From the NCBI RefSeq assembly GCF_026626745.1, contig NZ_JAPNJW010000001.1:5812001-5876000 (forward strand): a DNA stretch of 64,000 nucleotides, given 5' to 3'. The DNA comes from Nannocystis sp. RBIL2. Its GTDB lineage: Bacteria; Myxococcota_A; Polyangia; Nannocystales; Nannocystaceae. Shown here piece after piece: positions 7,622 through 16,862 of the stretch. Numbering within the stretch: position 1 is the first letter of the stretch; each line of letters starts with the position of its first letter. The notes beneath the pieces were generated by a model. It saw nothing but the letters and a program-made list of their open reading frames with translations. It did not search any database and had not been told where the DNA came from. The position numbers were made by a program, and so were the translations under genes.

Positions 7622-9697
7622 TCACAACTGCGTAGCAGGCCCGCGCGCCGGCCCGGTCGCGGGGCTCGCAGACGCGGGTGAGGCGGCGACCTTCTGCAGC
7701 ATGTCGAAGCGGGCCTGATAGAGCTCGGCGAGCCGCCCCAGGCCCTCGATGTGGTGGCCCTGGCCGGCAAATTCGACCAGCGTGACCGGCTTGCCGAGCG
7801 CGCGGGCCTTCTCGTAAAAGGCGCGCGACTCGCCGACCGGCACGCGCCAGTCGTTGCTGCCGTGGGTGAGGAGCAGCGGGGCCGCGAGCCGGTCGACGTG
7901 CGTCAGCGGACTGCGATCCTTCATGCGCGCCAGGTCGTCGGGCCGGCCGGGGTCGCCGCTCTCGAGCACCACCCAGTCGGGGATGTTGCACTGGTCGTGG
8001 AAGCTCTTGATGTCGGAGAAGCCGGCGTGCGCCAGGCCGAAGCCGAACTCGTAGGCGTCGCTATGTCCCTTGGTACCTGGCGGAAAGGTCAGGGCCCGCA
8101 TGGTCGCGTAGCCGCCGTGGCTGCCGCCGAACACCCCGATCTGCGCTGGCCGCAGGCCGAGGGTGCGCTCGGCCCAGCGAGCCACGTGGAACAGGTCGAC
8201 GATCTCGTCGCCGCCGAGGTCGCGGTCGTTGAGGGCGGCGAACGCCTTGCCGAAGCCGTCGCCGCCGCGCACCGTGGGCGACACCACGGTGAGGCCGGCC
8301 GCGCACATGACGTGGGCGAAGGTGCTGTAGCGGTTCTCGCCGCCGTAGAACGCTTCGATGAGGGCGAGGCGGCGGCTCGGGTCGGCCGGCGCGTGCAGCG
8401 GGGTGAGCACGAAGGCGTGCAGCTCGCGCGGCTTGCCGGTGGCCTTGTCGCGGTCGAAGGTCGGGATCTTGACGCGCTCGGCCTTGCACTGGACGACCGC
8501 CTCGCGCACCGCCGGGGTGAGGCCGACGCTCCAGCCGCGGCCGAACGCCGGACCCTGAGCGTCGGCGAGGACGCTCTGGACGTTGAGCTCGAAGTACTGG
8601 TCCGGCGCCTCGTGGGTCCAGAGCACCCGCCCGCCGCGGCCCTCGAGCACGTCGGCCGCGCCGGGCAGCTCGCGCGCCGCGAGGACCTTGCCGCTGCGCG
8701 GGTCGATCACCGCCAGCGACGAGCCGAGCGGGCTGCGGTGCACGCCGACCACGCCGATGTCGGTGATCGACGCCGAGGTCAGGTCCTCGGTGAAGCGCGT
8801 CAGCTGCTTCACTGCGCCTGTCTTTCGGGACATGCTGAAGAGGTTGCGGTAGCCGTCGTCGTTGGCGAGGAAGAGCGCGGTGTCGGCGTCGAGCCAGCCC
8901 TCGAGCAGCTCGGCGTCGGTGCGCGTGAGCTTGGGGTCGGTGACGACGCGGACGGCCGGGCGCGCGGCGGTCAAGTCGACCGCGACGAGCTGGGTGCGGT
9001 TGCGGTCGCCGTCGACCTGCGCGGCGAAGTAGACCTCGCGGCCGTCGGGCGAGAACCGCGGCAACGACCATGTGAACGAGAGTGCAGGCGTATCGCAGAC
9101 GACCTCACGCGCCGCCTTGCTGGCGACGTCCATGACACGCAGGCAGGTGCGGTACGGCGGCGCCGCACCGGCGCGCGGGAGGTAAGCGATCTGCGATTCG
9201 GCGTCGTCGAGGCCGAATCCGTAGACGTAATCGTGGTCGGTGACCTGCTCCAGAGCGCCTGTCTTCAGATTCAGGGTCCACAGATTCATGTGCTCGTCAT
9301 TGCGAGCATCGGCGTGCAGCCATAGCGTGTCGCTGGCGGCGTGGTGGTGCAGGCGCCACAGGCTGCGCTGGGACCAGTCGACGTCCGACACGGTGACTGC
9401 CCGCGCCAGGCTCTTCGCCTCGTCGCCGGCGAGGTCGAGCATCTGCAGCTCGTAGCGCTCGCCGGTCTTGAGCACGAACAGCTTGTCGGTGCGCAGGCTC
9501 GGCATCCATTGCACATACGGGAAGCCGGTGAGGAACGGCGCGAGGTCGACGGCGCGGTCGAAATAGCGGACCACGCCGACCTCGGCCGCGGGCTTCGCCT
9601 CGCCCGCGGGCGGCTCGGCGTTCGGATAGGGCTTCGCCGCGTTCGGGGGGGCGCAGGCGGCGAGCAGGGTGAGCGACGCGACGAGGGGGCTGCGCAT
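7622..9697 (-). CDS. S9 family (prolyl oligopeptidase/DPP-like) serine peptidase, lipoprotein
   Basis: 691 residues. The N-terminal signal ends in L-L-A-A-C, so the enzyme is probably a lipoprotein. Residues about 40-390 look like the beta-propeller of S9 peptidases (repeated W-S-P-D-G-like and D-x-x-G-x-x-x-x-L-T blades). The C-terminal alpha/beta-hydrolase domain carries nucleophile motif G-G-S-H-G-G (near 524), the acid in H-G-S-N-D-W-R-V-P (near 617) and catalytic His in G-Q-G-H-H-I-E-G (near 649), so the triad is intact. Expected activity is cleavage of short peptides after Pro or Ala outside the cytoplasm; the exact specificity is unknown. About 120 bp separate it from the Cys-rich lipoprotein gene. 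Confidence 0.85.
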   Translation of the reverse strand: MRSPLVASLTLLAACAPPNAAKPYPNAEPPAGEAKPAAEVGVVRYFDRAVDLAPFLTGFPYVQWMPSLRTDKLFVLKTGERYELQMLDLAGDEAKSLARAVTVSDVDWSQRSLWRLHHHAASDTLWLHADARNDEHMNLWTLNLKTGALEQVTDHDYVYGFGLDDAESQIAYLPRAGAAPPYRTCLRVMDVASKAAREVVCDTPALSFTWSLPRFSPDGREVYFAAQVDGDRNRTQLVAVDLTAARPAVRVVTDPKLTRTDAELLEGWLDADTALFLANDDGYRNLFSMSRKTGAVKQLTRFTEDLTSASITDIGVVGVHRSPLGSSLAVIDPRSGKVLAARELPGAADVLEGRGGRVLWTHEAPDQYFELNVQSVLADAQGPAFGRGWSVGLTPAVREAVVQCKAERVKIPTFDRDKATGKPRELHAFVLTPLHAPADPSRRLALIEAFYGGENRYSTFAHVMCAAGLTVVSPTVRGGDGFGKAFAALNDRDLGGDEIVDLFHVARWAERTLGLRPAQIGVFGGSHGGYATMRALTFPPGTKGHSDAYEFGFGLAHAGFSDIKSFHDQCNIPDWVVLESGDPGRPDDLARMKDRSPLTHVDRLAAPLLLTHGSNDWRVPVGESRAFYEKARALGKPVTLVEFAGQGHHIEGLGRLAELYQARFDMLQKVAASPASASPATGPARGPATQL

Positions 9698-9762
9698 GGC
9701 CCTACCCTGCTAGCAGCCCACCGGCGCCCAGGGCAAGGGGGGCGCCGGCAGCGGCGCGCGGG

Positions 9763-10752
9763 TCAGAGCGGATTGGCCTGGGTCATCAGCAGGCCGCCGA
9801 ACTCGCTCGGGTTGTCATTGGTGCAGTAGGGCAGCACGCCCTTGCCGGCGGCCACGCACTCGGCGATCACCGTCGCGCGGGCCCACGACTGCCGTCGCGG
9901 CGTGTTGAGGCACACCGCGCCGTTCGGGCCCCACTTGGCCTCGACCGGCCAGACGGTGCCGGGCTCCTGGATGCTCCACTTGTCGCTCACGTCGATCGGG
10001 TTGCCGTTGACGGTGTGGGTCGCGCCCGTGCCGCAGTAGTCGGCCCGGATCATGCGCACCGCGGCCTGATGGGCGTCCTTCAGCGAGGTGGCGCCGGCGC
10101 TCCGCCACGGCGCGTAGCCCCACTCGACCGCCTTGGCCAGGGCGGCGCCGCGGCAGGCCCAGGTGAACGCGTCGGGGTACTCGAGCCGGCTGCCGGTGCT
10201 GTCATCCCACGCGAAATTGAGGGCGATCGCCTCGGTCGGGTTGCTGGCGCCGTCGCGGCACAGATAATCCCAGGTGGCGGCGTCGACCTGGTAGCGCACG
10301 TCGTTGAAGTAGATGTCGGTGTCGGTGCTGCTCTGCACGACGCTGACGATCCGCAGCTTCTTGTTCTCATAGCTGCCGGGCACGACCTCGTAGTCGAAGT
10401 CGTACTCGGCGCCCTGGAGGTCGGCCCCCGAGCGCTGGATCGAGTCCAGCAGCGCGGTGATGAGGCTGCCCGCGGTGATGGCGAAGTTGTCGAGCTCGGA
10501 TGTGTTCATGCGCATGCCGTTCATGCGCATGCCGTTCATGCGCATGCCGTTCATTCGCATCCCGTTCATCCGCATCCCGTTCATCAGCGGGCCGTTGAGC
10601 TCGATGCCGTTGTCGATCACCGTGCGAAACGTGATGTCGTCGTCGATCGGCGTGCCGACGTGGGCCTGCTCAAGCGGCTCGTCGCATCCGACCACGGCGA
10701 CGGACAGCGCAGCGACCACGAAAATGTTCTTATCAAGCGAAAGCGTAAACAT
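9763..10752 (-). CDS. ADYC-motif lipoprotein with RMNGM pentapeptide repeats
   Basis: 329 residues. ATG 10752 was chosen for its strong GGAGG eight bases upstream and because it begins a lipoprotein signal (hydrophobic stretch ending A-V-V-G-C-D-E-P); the frame is open further upstream without support. After an acidic segment come five or six consecutive units of period five (R-M-N-G-M), preceded by diverged L-N-G-P and L-M-N-G units. The remaining 250 residues contain D-Y-L-C, F-A-W, F-T-W-A-C-R-G-A-A-L-A-K-A and R-A-D-Y-C-G-T-G. I associate the last with the myxobacterial ADYC-domain family, from memory. Function unknown; probably a surface or periplasmic lipoprotein. Confidence 0.75.
   Translation of the reverse strand: MFTLSLDKNIFVVAALSVAVVGCDEPLEQAHVGTPIDDDITFRTVIDNGIELNGPLMNGMRMNGMRMNGMRMNGMRMNGMRMNTSELDNFAITAGSLITALLDSIQRSGADLQGAEYDFDYEVVPGSYENKKLRIVSVVQSSTDTDIYFNDVRYQVDAATWDYLCRDGASNPTEAIALNFAWDDSTGSRLEYPDAFTWACRGAALAKAVEWGYAPWRSAGATSLKDAHQAAVRMIRADYCGTGATHTVNGNPIDVSDKWSIQEPGTVWPVEAKWGPNGAVCLNTPRRQSWARATVIAECVAAGKGVLPYCTNDNPSEFGGLLMTQANPL
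10507..10590 (-). repeat. 15-nt in-frame tandem repeat (RMNGM units)
   Basis: Five to six copies of a 15-nt unit built on CATGCGCATGCCGTT (plus-strand reading). Units near 10507-10555 are almost identical and those toward 10590 have diverged, suggesting expansion by slippage. The period is a multiple of three, so the lipoprotein frame is kept. Confidence 0.85.
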
Positions 10753-10949
10753 GTCGTCCCCTCCCCGAGCGCCGGCCAATCCGGCGCCACCGTCCCCTTC
10801 ATAACTCGGGTGGTCCGAGATTACGAGCGACGCAGGACCGCGAAATCTTCGCAGCGCAGCGCTGTTCGGGCGCCCGCCCGCAGGGTCTTCGACTATTGTC
10901 GACTGCCGCCTTCGCACCCGCGAATCATCGCGCAGAGCGGATGACCTCT

Positions 10950-13900
10950 TCACGATCCGCCGTTCGGCCGTGTCGTCGGGACCGAGGCGCAAACACGCAA
11001 CCCGAGCGTCGAATCGCGGGTGTCCGGAGACCACGGATAGCGGTTGACGGAGCGACAGGTCACCTCGTCGTAATAATAAGCCCCGCCACGGATGATGCCC
11101 TCATTCGCGGCCAGGGACGAAGTCGTCCACTCCCACACGTTGCCGACCAGATCGTCGACGCCGAACGGGCTGCGCGAGGCCGGGTGGGCGCCGCCCACAT
11201 CGGGCCCGCCGTGCTCGGCGACGCGGGCGTAGGTCTCGTCGAAGTTGGCGTCGGCGCGCGTGATCGTGTCGGCGTGGGGGAAGTTGCGAGCGTCGGCGCC
11301 CCGGGCCGCGCGCTCCCACTCCCACTCGGTGCAGAGCCGGGCGCCCGGGACCCGCCCGGAGCGATCGAGCCAGGCGAGGTAGGCGTGCGCGTCGTCCCAC
11401 GAGATCGCCGAGACCGGCATGTCGAGCCAGTCCTGCTCCGCCAGCGCCTCGCGCCCGGCGTACCTCAGCGGCTCGCCCGCGCGGGCTGTGTACGTGGCCT
11501 CGCCGGCCTTCATCACCAGCCGCCAGCCGCCCTCGTGCGGCTCGAGCCGCACGCCGACGTGGAACTTGTCGGCCTCGACGCCCGGGGTCCGCAGCGCTCG
11601 CTCGGCCGCGGGCAGGTCGTCGAGGAAGGCGATCCAGTCGCGGTAGGTGGTCTCGCGCCGCGCGATCGCGTAGCTGCCGGTGACGACCTCGTGCTGCGGC
11701 GCGGCGAAGAAGAACTTGCGGCGGATCGTGTCCTCGTCGGCGCTGCCGAACAGCGACGCGCCCGCGGCCACGAACGCGAAGCCGGCGGGGATCGCCGAGG
11801 CCGGCGGGAGGTCGAGGGCGAGCTTGCGCTGCTCGGCGCGCTTCAGCAGGACGGGGTAGAAGATCGGCTCGCGCCCGTCGACCGCGATCTCGAGCAAGTA
11901 CGAGCCCGGCGCCAGCTCGAGCGGCGCGACCGGAGCCGGGCCCAGCTCGCGCGGCTCGACGAGGACGTAGCGGTGGTCGTCGTCGCGCTCGTAGCGGGCG
12001 ATCTTCACGCTCGCGACGTCGGGCGCGACCGCGACCGCCAGCGAGGCGGGCGCGCTCCAGCGGGCCTGCCGCGAGCCGTCGTCGTAGAGCTTCACGCGGG
12101 CGATCAGCTCCTCGGCCAGCTCGGGCCGGTAGCGCTCCTCGGCCAGCACCGCCCGCTCGTACAGCGCGTCGGCGATCAGCTGCTTGGCCTCGGCGTGCAG
12201 CGGGTCGAAGCCGAGAGCCACCTCGGAGGCCGAGATCGCCTCCTTGTAGGTGCGGTCGGCCTCGTCGAAGCGATGCAGCGTGCGCGCCCACTCCTCCTCG
12301 CCGCCCGGCACGTCGCGCGCGTCGAACTTGCGCAGGGCCTCGACGCGGCTGGTCCCGGCCGCCTGGTCGTGCGCGTGGGCGGCGGCGAAGGCCTTGCGCG
12401 CGCGCGCGAGCTGGCCGTCGAGCTTGCCCGCCAGGGCCCGCGCCTCCTGGACCTTCACGCCGGCGAACGCGAGCCCGGCGACGAGCGGCAGGGTCGCGAC
12501 CGCGGCGCGCCGCAGCCAGCGACGGCGCCGCAGCTCGGTCGCGCTGGCCGCGAGGAACTCGCGCTCGCGCGCCCGCAGGCTCGCGGCCTCGAGCTTGTCG
12601 GCCTCGCCGAGCTGCTCGTCCGTCCACAGACCGATGCGCCCCTGGCCGAGGCGCTGCCACTCCACCGCCGCTTGCTCGAGGCGATGACGGATCTCCCGCG
12701 ACTCGCGCTCCTCGTTGATCCACCGCTGCAGGGTGCTCCAGTTGCGGATCAGCGCCTCGTGGGCGATCTCGTGGACAGTGCCGTCCTGGGCCTCGCGCGC
12801 GACCACGAGGCGGCCGCGGACCAGGGCCTCGAGCGCGGCCTCGCTGGCCGGGTCGGCGCTGACGAGGTCTTCGAGCGGCAGGCTGGCGCGCGTGTCCTCG
12901 ATGGTGACGAGGCGCATCAGCAGGCGGCGCACCGCGATCCGCTGCGACGGCGGCAGGCCGGCGACGACGTTGTCGGCGTGGCGCGCGAGGGCCCCGGTGA
13001 CGCGACCGATGCGCTCGAGGTCGGCGGCGGTGATGATCTTGCTGCCGGCCTCGCGGGCCTCCCACAGCTCGGCCAGAGCGAACTGCAGCAGCGGCAGGCT
13101 GCCCTCGACGCCGGCCTGGATCAGCTCGTCGACGAGGCCCTCGGACTCGAAGTGGACGCTCTGCAGCGCGGCCGGGCCGACGATCGCCTCGCGCATGCCC
13201 TCGCGCGTGAGCGGCGTGAGCAAATAGACCGCGGGGTTGATGAACGGGCCGAGCTGCGGCAGCGCGGCCGCGCGGGTGAGGAAGTCGCCGCGCACGCTGG
13301 CGAGCAGGCGCAGGCTCGGGATGCCGGAGGCGAAGGCGGTGAGGAAGCGGCCGAACGGCTCGACCTGCGGCGCCTCGCTGAGGGTGACGAGCTCCTCGAG
13401 CTGGTCGATGAAGAGGATGAAGCCGCGGTCCTTGCCCTGACGGCGGGCGAGCAGGCGCACCAGGCCCTCAGGCTCGCCCATCAAGAGCGTGCGCAGGGCC
13501 TCCTCCTTGAGCGTGAAGTGAGAGGCGAGCGCGGACACCAGCGTCTGCAGCGGGCGCCGGCCGGGGATCATCGCCAGGCTGCTCCACGTGCGGCCGCCGA
13601 CCCCGGGCGGCTCGCTCGCCTGCGGCAGCACGCCGGCGCGGCACAGCGACGACTTGCCGACGCCCGAGTCGCCGGCGACGAGCACGAACGACTGCACGCG
13701 CAGGCGATCGACGACCGCGCGGATCTCCTGGACCCGGCCGAAGAAGACCGCGCGGTGGCGGGCCTCGAACGCCTGCAGGCCGCGGTACGGGTTGCCGTGG
13801 ATGACCTCGGCGATCGGCCCGGTGGTGAGCAGCAGCTCGAGCGCGGTGCACAGCTCGTCGGCCGAGGCGAAGCGGGTCGTCGGCGAGCGCTGCAGGCAGC

Positions 13901-14822
13901 GGTCGATCAGCGCGGCGAAGCGGGCGTCGACGCCGGGCGCGACCTCCTGCAGCGGACGCGGGACTGTCTCTTGGGACAGGCGAGCGAGCTCGAGCGTGCT
14001 GCTGGCCTCGATCGGCGGGTGACCGGCGCACAGGATGTAGAGCAGCGCGCCGAGGGCGTAGATGTCGGAGCTGCGGGTAGCCGGCTCGGCGCGCCACAGC
14101 TCGGGCGCCATGTAATACGGGGTGCCGACGAGCACCTCGGAGCTGTCCTCGACATCAGCGGCGCCCGACAGGCGGCCGGACAGGGTGCCGTCGAGCGAGG
14201 CGACGACGTCGACGCGCGGCGACCCGAACGTGACGGTGTCGCCGAGGTGGCCGTCGATGTCGACGATCGCGGGCAGCGGCGTCTTGAGGTCGGGCAGGCG
14301 CGGGCTGCCCTGCGGGACCAGCTTGGCGAGGCCGAAGTCGAGGAGCTTGATCTCGCCGAACTCGTTGCGGATGACGTTGGCGAGCTTGATGTCGCGGTGC
14401 AGCACGCCCTGGCGGTGCGCTGCGGCCAGGCCGCGAGCGAGGCCCACGGCGATCGTCAGCGCCTCCTGCCACGGCAGCGCGCCCTTGATCTCCGACAGCG
14501 GCTGGCCGCGGACGTACTCGGAGATGATGTAGAGCCGGCCCTCGAGCTCGCCGATCCGGTGGATCGACATCACGTTCGGGTGGGCGATGCGGGCCGCCGC
14601 GCGCGCCTCGGTGACGAACCGATCGCGCGTGCGCGGGTTCGCCTCGCGCGCGTTGATGAACTTGATCGCTACCGGCCGGTCGAGGATCGTGTCGTGGCCG
14701 AGGAACACGACCCCCATGCTTCCGCTGCCGAGCACGCGGACGAGGCGGTACTCATCGAACTGTTGCGGAAGGGTCCATTCGCCGGCGGCCGACATCGATT
14801 GCGCGTCGACCGCTCCTTTCAA
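10950..14822 (-). CDS. Ser/Thr protein kinase-ATPase-FGE-sulfatase fusion
   Basis: About 1290 residues. Residues 20-300 are a Hanks-type kinase: G-S-G-S-M-G, V-A-I-K, H-R-D-I-K-L-A-N, D-F-G and A-P-E-L-W, all intact. Residues about 360-620 are an ATPase module with Walker A G-D-S-G-V-G-K-S-S (near 389) and Walker B F-I-L-F-I-D-Q-L-E-E. One membrane segment follows an Arg-rich stretch near 770, then an extracytoplasmic part ending in an FGE-sulfatase domain (T-E-W-E-W-E-R-A-A-R-G, G-N-V-W-E-W-T, R-G-G-A-Y). The layout suggests a sensor that couples an outside domain to phosphorylation. The start is uncertain: TTG 14822 follows AGGA, while ATG 14795 lacks a close ribosome site. A palindrome copy sits at 13964-13979 between kinase and ATPase. 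Confidence 0.85.
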   Translation of the reverse strand: MKGAVDAQSMSAAGEWTLPQQFDEYRLVRVLGSGSMGVVFLGHDTILDRPVAIKFINAREANPRTRDRFVTEARAAARIAHPNVMSIHRIGELEGRLYIISEYVRGQPLSEIKGALPWQEALTIAVGLARGLAAAHRQGVLHRDIKLANVIRNEFGEIKLLDFGLAKLVPQGSPRLPDLKTPLPAIVDIDGHLGDTVTFGSPRVDVVASLDGTLSGRLSGAADVEDSSEVLVGTPYYMAPELWRAEPATRSSDIYALGALLYILCAGHPPIEASSTLELARLSQETVPRPLQEVAPGVDARFAALIDRCLQRSPTTRFASADELCTALELLLTTGPIAEVIHGNPYRGLQAFEARHRAVFFGRVQEIRAVVDRLRVQSFVLVAGDSGVGKSSLCRAGVLPQASEPPGVGGRTWSSLAMIPGRRPLQTLVSALASHFTLKEEALRTLLMGEPEGLVRLLARRQGKDRGFILFIDQLEELVTLSEAPQVEPFGRFLTAFASGIPSLRLLASVRGDFLTRAAALPQLGPFINPAVYLLTPLTREGMREAIVGPAALQSVHFESEGLVDELIQAGVEGSLPLLQFALAELWEAREAGSKIITAADLERIGRVTGALARHADNVVAGLPPSQRIAVRRLLMRLVTIEDTRASLPLEDLVSADPASEAALEALVRGRLVVAREAQDGTVHEIAHEALIRNWSTLQRWINEERESREIRHRLEQAAVEWQRLGQGRIGLWTDEQLGEADKLEAASLRAREREFLAASATELRRRRWLRRAAVATLPLVAGLAFAGVKVQEARALAGKLDGQLARARKAFAAAHAHDQAAGTSRVEALRKFDARDVPGGEEEWARTLHRFDEADRTYKEAISASEVALGFDPLHAEAKQLIADALYERAVLAEERYRPELAEELIARVKLYDDGSRQARWSAPASLAVAVAPDVASVKIARYERDDDHRYVLVEPRELGPAPVAPLELAPGSYLLEIAVDGREPIFYPVLLKRAEQRKLALDLPPASAIPAGFAFVAAGASLFGSADEDTIRRKFFFAAPQHEVVTGSYAIARRETTYRDWIAFLDDLPAAERALRTPGVEADKFHVGVRLEPHEGGWRLVMKAGEATYTARAGEPLRYAGREALAEQDWLDMPVSAISWDDAHAYLAWLDRSGRVPGARLCTEWEWERAARGADARNFPHADTITRADANFDETYARVAEHGGPDVGGAHPASRSPFGVDDLVGNVWEWTTSSLAANEGIIRGGAYYYDEVTCRSVNRYPWSPDTRDSTLGLRVCASVPTTRPNGGS

Positions 14823-14888
14823 CGTTTCCTGGATGCCGGCAAGTATATACGGCGCAGGCGCCGCTCCGAGGCGCTGCGAGCCCTTCGC

Positions 14889-15380
14889 TCAACCGACGGC
14901 GCCGCCGGGCCCTGACCATGCGCCGCTCGCGGATCCGCCGCTGCGGGCGTCGGCACCGGAGCCGTGGGCCAGCCGTCGTCCCTCGACCTGATACAAGAAC
15001 TCGAGCGCGGCGTCGAAGCTGCCGCCCTCGCCGACGACCTGCACGACGATCGTGCCAGTCCCGGCGCCGATCTCGAGCACGAGCCGGCGCGAGGTGCCGT
15101 ACAGCAGCACGAGCAGCAGCGCCACGCCGAACAGCCCGTAGGTGATCGTCCGGTCGTACTCGAGAGCGGCGATCCCGAGCACCGCCGTCACTGCCGCGAG
15201 CCACAGCAGCCACGGCAGATGATGACGTCCCAGCCGGACATATTGCACCGCGTCGACCGGGATCGACGTCAGCGCCGCCGACGAGCCCTCGCGCGCCTCC
15301 TGCCAGATCCGGTGAGAGGTCAGCGTGACGTCTCGCCAGTTGGAGATCAGGTGCTCGCCGCGCAACAGCTTGCGGTTCAT
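14889..15380 (-). CDS. Small membrane protein, possibly PH-like
   Basis: 163 residues from ATG 15380. Two adjacent hydrophobic segments (about residues 56-95) follow an N-terminal stretch with W-R-D-V-T-L-T-S-H-R-I-W and I-P-V-D-A-V-Q-Y-V-R-L-G. After them comes a strand-rich tail (R-R-L-V-L-E-I-G-A-G-T-G-T-I-V-V-Q-V-V). This arrangement resembles bacterial PH-domain membrane proteins, where a split beta-barrel flanks a membrane hairpin; that is a guess from pattern only. The last 25 residues are Gly/Ser/Ala-rich. It lies 66 bp upstream of the kinase fusion and may be co-transcribed with it. Confidence 0.6.
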   Translation of the reverse strand: MNRKLLRGEHLISNWRDVTLTSHRIWQEAREGSSAALTSIPVDAVQYVRLGRHHLPWLLWLAAVTAVLGIAALEYDRTITYGLFGVALLLVLLYGTSRRLVLEIGAGTGTIVVQVVGEGGSFDAALEFLYQVEGRRLAHGSGADARSGGSASGAWSGPGGAVG

Positions 15381-15468
15381 ACGGTCGCGAGCATGCTACC
15401 GCCGCCGCGAGGAGCGGGAAAGCGCGGCGCCGGGGCGGTCGGGGCCGGGTTATTCTGGCCGCTTGTCG

Positions 15469-16665
15469 GTGCGGACGCTGCTGACCCTGGTAGCGAGCGG
15501 ATGGCTCGTATACGCGGCCTGTGACGCCTCTGCGGGCCCTCCGGCGCGCGCTGCCGAGCGGCCGGCCGCGGCCGCGGTGCCGCTGGCGACGGCGTTGCCG
15601 GTTGCAGCTACACCGGACGGCGCAGCGTCCGCAGACAGCGACTGGGGCGGACCACCAACGACCGCGGGCGGGCCGACGCCGCTGACGCCGTCGCAGGCGG
15701 CCGCGCTGGAGCGGGTGCGGTCCGAGCGGATCTTCGTCACCCCGCTCGAGCACTTCACGGTCAGCAACGAATATCGCCACGCGCTGTGGTTCCCGTTCAT
15801 GCGCGAGCTCGGCGGGGTCTACGTCGGCGTCGCCTCCGACCAGAATTACACGCTGCTGGCCGCCGCTCGCAGCGAGTTCGCGTTCCTCGTCGACATCGAC
15901 CGTCAGGTCGTCGACCTGCACCGGATCTACGCGGCCCTCATCGCAGCGGCGCCGGACCCCGCGGCGTTCCTGGCGCTGTTCGAGGTGCGGGCCCGCAGCG
16001 CGGCGCACGAGGCGATCGCGGCGGGGCTGGCGAGCGACAGTCAGGACCAGCGGAGCCGGGCGCAGGCGCTGTTCGAGGCGCAGCGCGAGACGCTGGCGGT
16101 GTACCTGCAACGGGTGCGCGAGGAGCAGGCCGGCTCATGGTTGGCCGACCCCGACGCGTACACCCATGTCCGCAAGATGTTCGCGGCCGGACGGATCCGC
16201 GTCCTCCAGGGCAACCTCACCGGCCGCACGACGATGGCCGACATCGCCGCGGCCGCCCGCGCCCTCGGATCGCCCGTGACCGTCCTCTACCTCAGCAACG
16301 CCGAGGACTATCTGTTCTACACCGACCGCTTCGCCGCCAACGTCGCGGCGCTGCCGAGCGACGGGCGCAGCGTGCTGCTGCGGACGATCCACGACCGCTT
16401 CCCCGGCTGGGAGAGCGCCGAGGGCGACGCGCGCTGGAACTACCAGGTCCAGGCGCTCCCTGACTTCCAGCGCCGACTCGGGGAGCGCTCCCACGGTCGC
16501 AATCAGGACCGCACGTCGATGCTGTCCGCGGCCCTCGCCGCCGGGGCAGTCGAGCGCAAGGCTCGCGGAGTGAGCGTGATCGCCCTGCACACCGCCACGC
16601 CCGCCGGCGGGGGAGATCTCCTCGTGGCCCGCGCCAGCGACTCCGACGACGCGCGGCGAGACTGA
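15469..16665 (+). CDS. LIC_10091-like lipoprotein
   Basis: 398 residues if started at GTG 15469 (TTG 15463 also possible; no clear ribosome site). The N-terminus is a lipoprotein signal ending in V-Y-A-A-C, followed by an 80-residue Ala/Pro-rich linker. The core (S-N-E-Y-R-H, F-P-F-M-R-E-L, G-V-Y-V-G-V-A-S-D-Q-N-Y, F-L-V-D-I-D-R-Q-V-V-D-L-H, then L-Y-L-S-N-A-E-D-Y-L-F) recalls the Leptospira LIC_10091 family, a methyltransferase-like fold without proven activity. That assignment is from memory. It is convergent with the AddA-like gene across a palindrome-rich spacer. Confidence 0.65.
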   Translation: MRTLLTLVASGWLVYAACDASAGPPARAAERPAAAAVPLATALPVAATPDGAASADSDWGGPPTTAGGPTPLTPSQAAALERVRSERIFVTPLEHFTVSNEYRHALWFPFMRELGGVYVGVASDQNYTLLAAARSEFAFLVDIDRQVVDLHRIYAALIAAAPDPAAFLALFEVRARSAAHEAIAAGLASDSQDQRSRAQALFEAQRETLAVYLQRVREEQAGSWLADPDAYTHVRKMFAAGRIRVLQGNLTGRTTMADIAAAARALGSPVTVLYLSNAEDYLFYTDRFAANVAALPSDGRSVLLRTIHDRFPGWESAEGDARWNYQVQALPDFQRRLGERSHGRNQDRTSMLSAALAAGAVERKARGVSVIALHTATPAGGGDLLVARASDSDDARRD

Positions 16666-16689
16666 CGCCGCGGGAGCGTCGTCGATCGC

Positions 16690-16850
16690 AGGTCCCTTCG
16701 GACATGTCCCGAGGGCGCGTTCTCCCGCCGAATCGGCGCTGGATGGGGCCCGGGCGGGTACCGCCGCGCTCAGGACATGTCCCTGAGGACACGCCTCATC
16801 GAACACGTCCTTCAACACATGCTCGGTCGAACATGTTCGTTCAAACAGCC
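16690..16850. repeat. Cluster of dispersed palindromes in a convergent intergenic region
   Basis: The 197-bp spacer between two convergent stop codons (16665 and 16863) is nearly filled by half-sites and hairpins of the family: GGTCCCTTCGGACATGTCCC at 16691, TCAGGACATGTCCCTGA near 16780, then CACGTCCTTCAACACATG and GAACATGTTCGTTC. It may serve as a bidirectional transcription end. No T-run terminator was seen. Confidence 0.65.
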
Positions 16851-16862
16851 GACACGAGCGCT

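Noticed and set aside
10896..14915. 1339-codon plus-strand open frame opposite the kinase fusion
   Set aside because: The minus strand has intact kinase, ATPase and FGE motifs; the plus frame has none and is of shadow composition.
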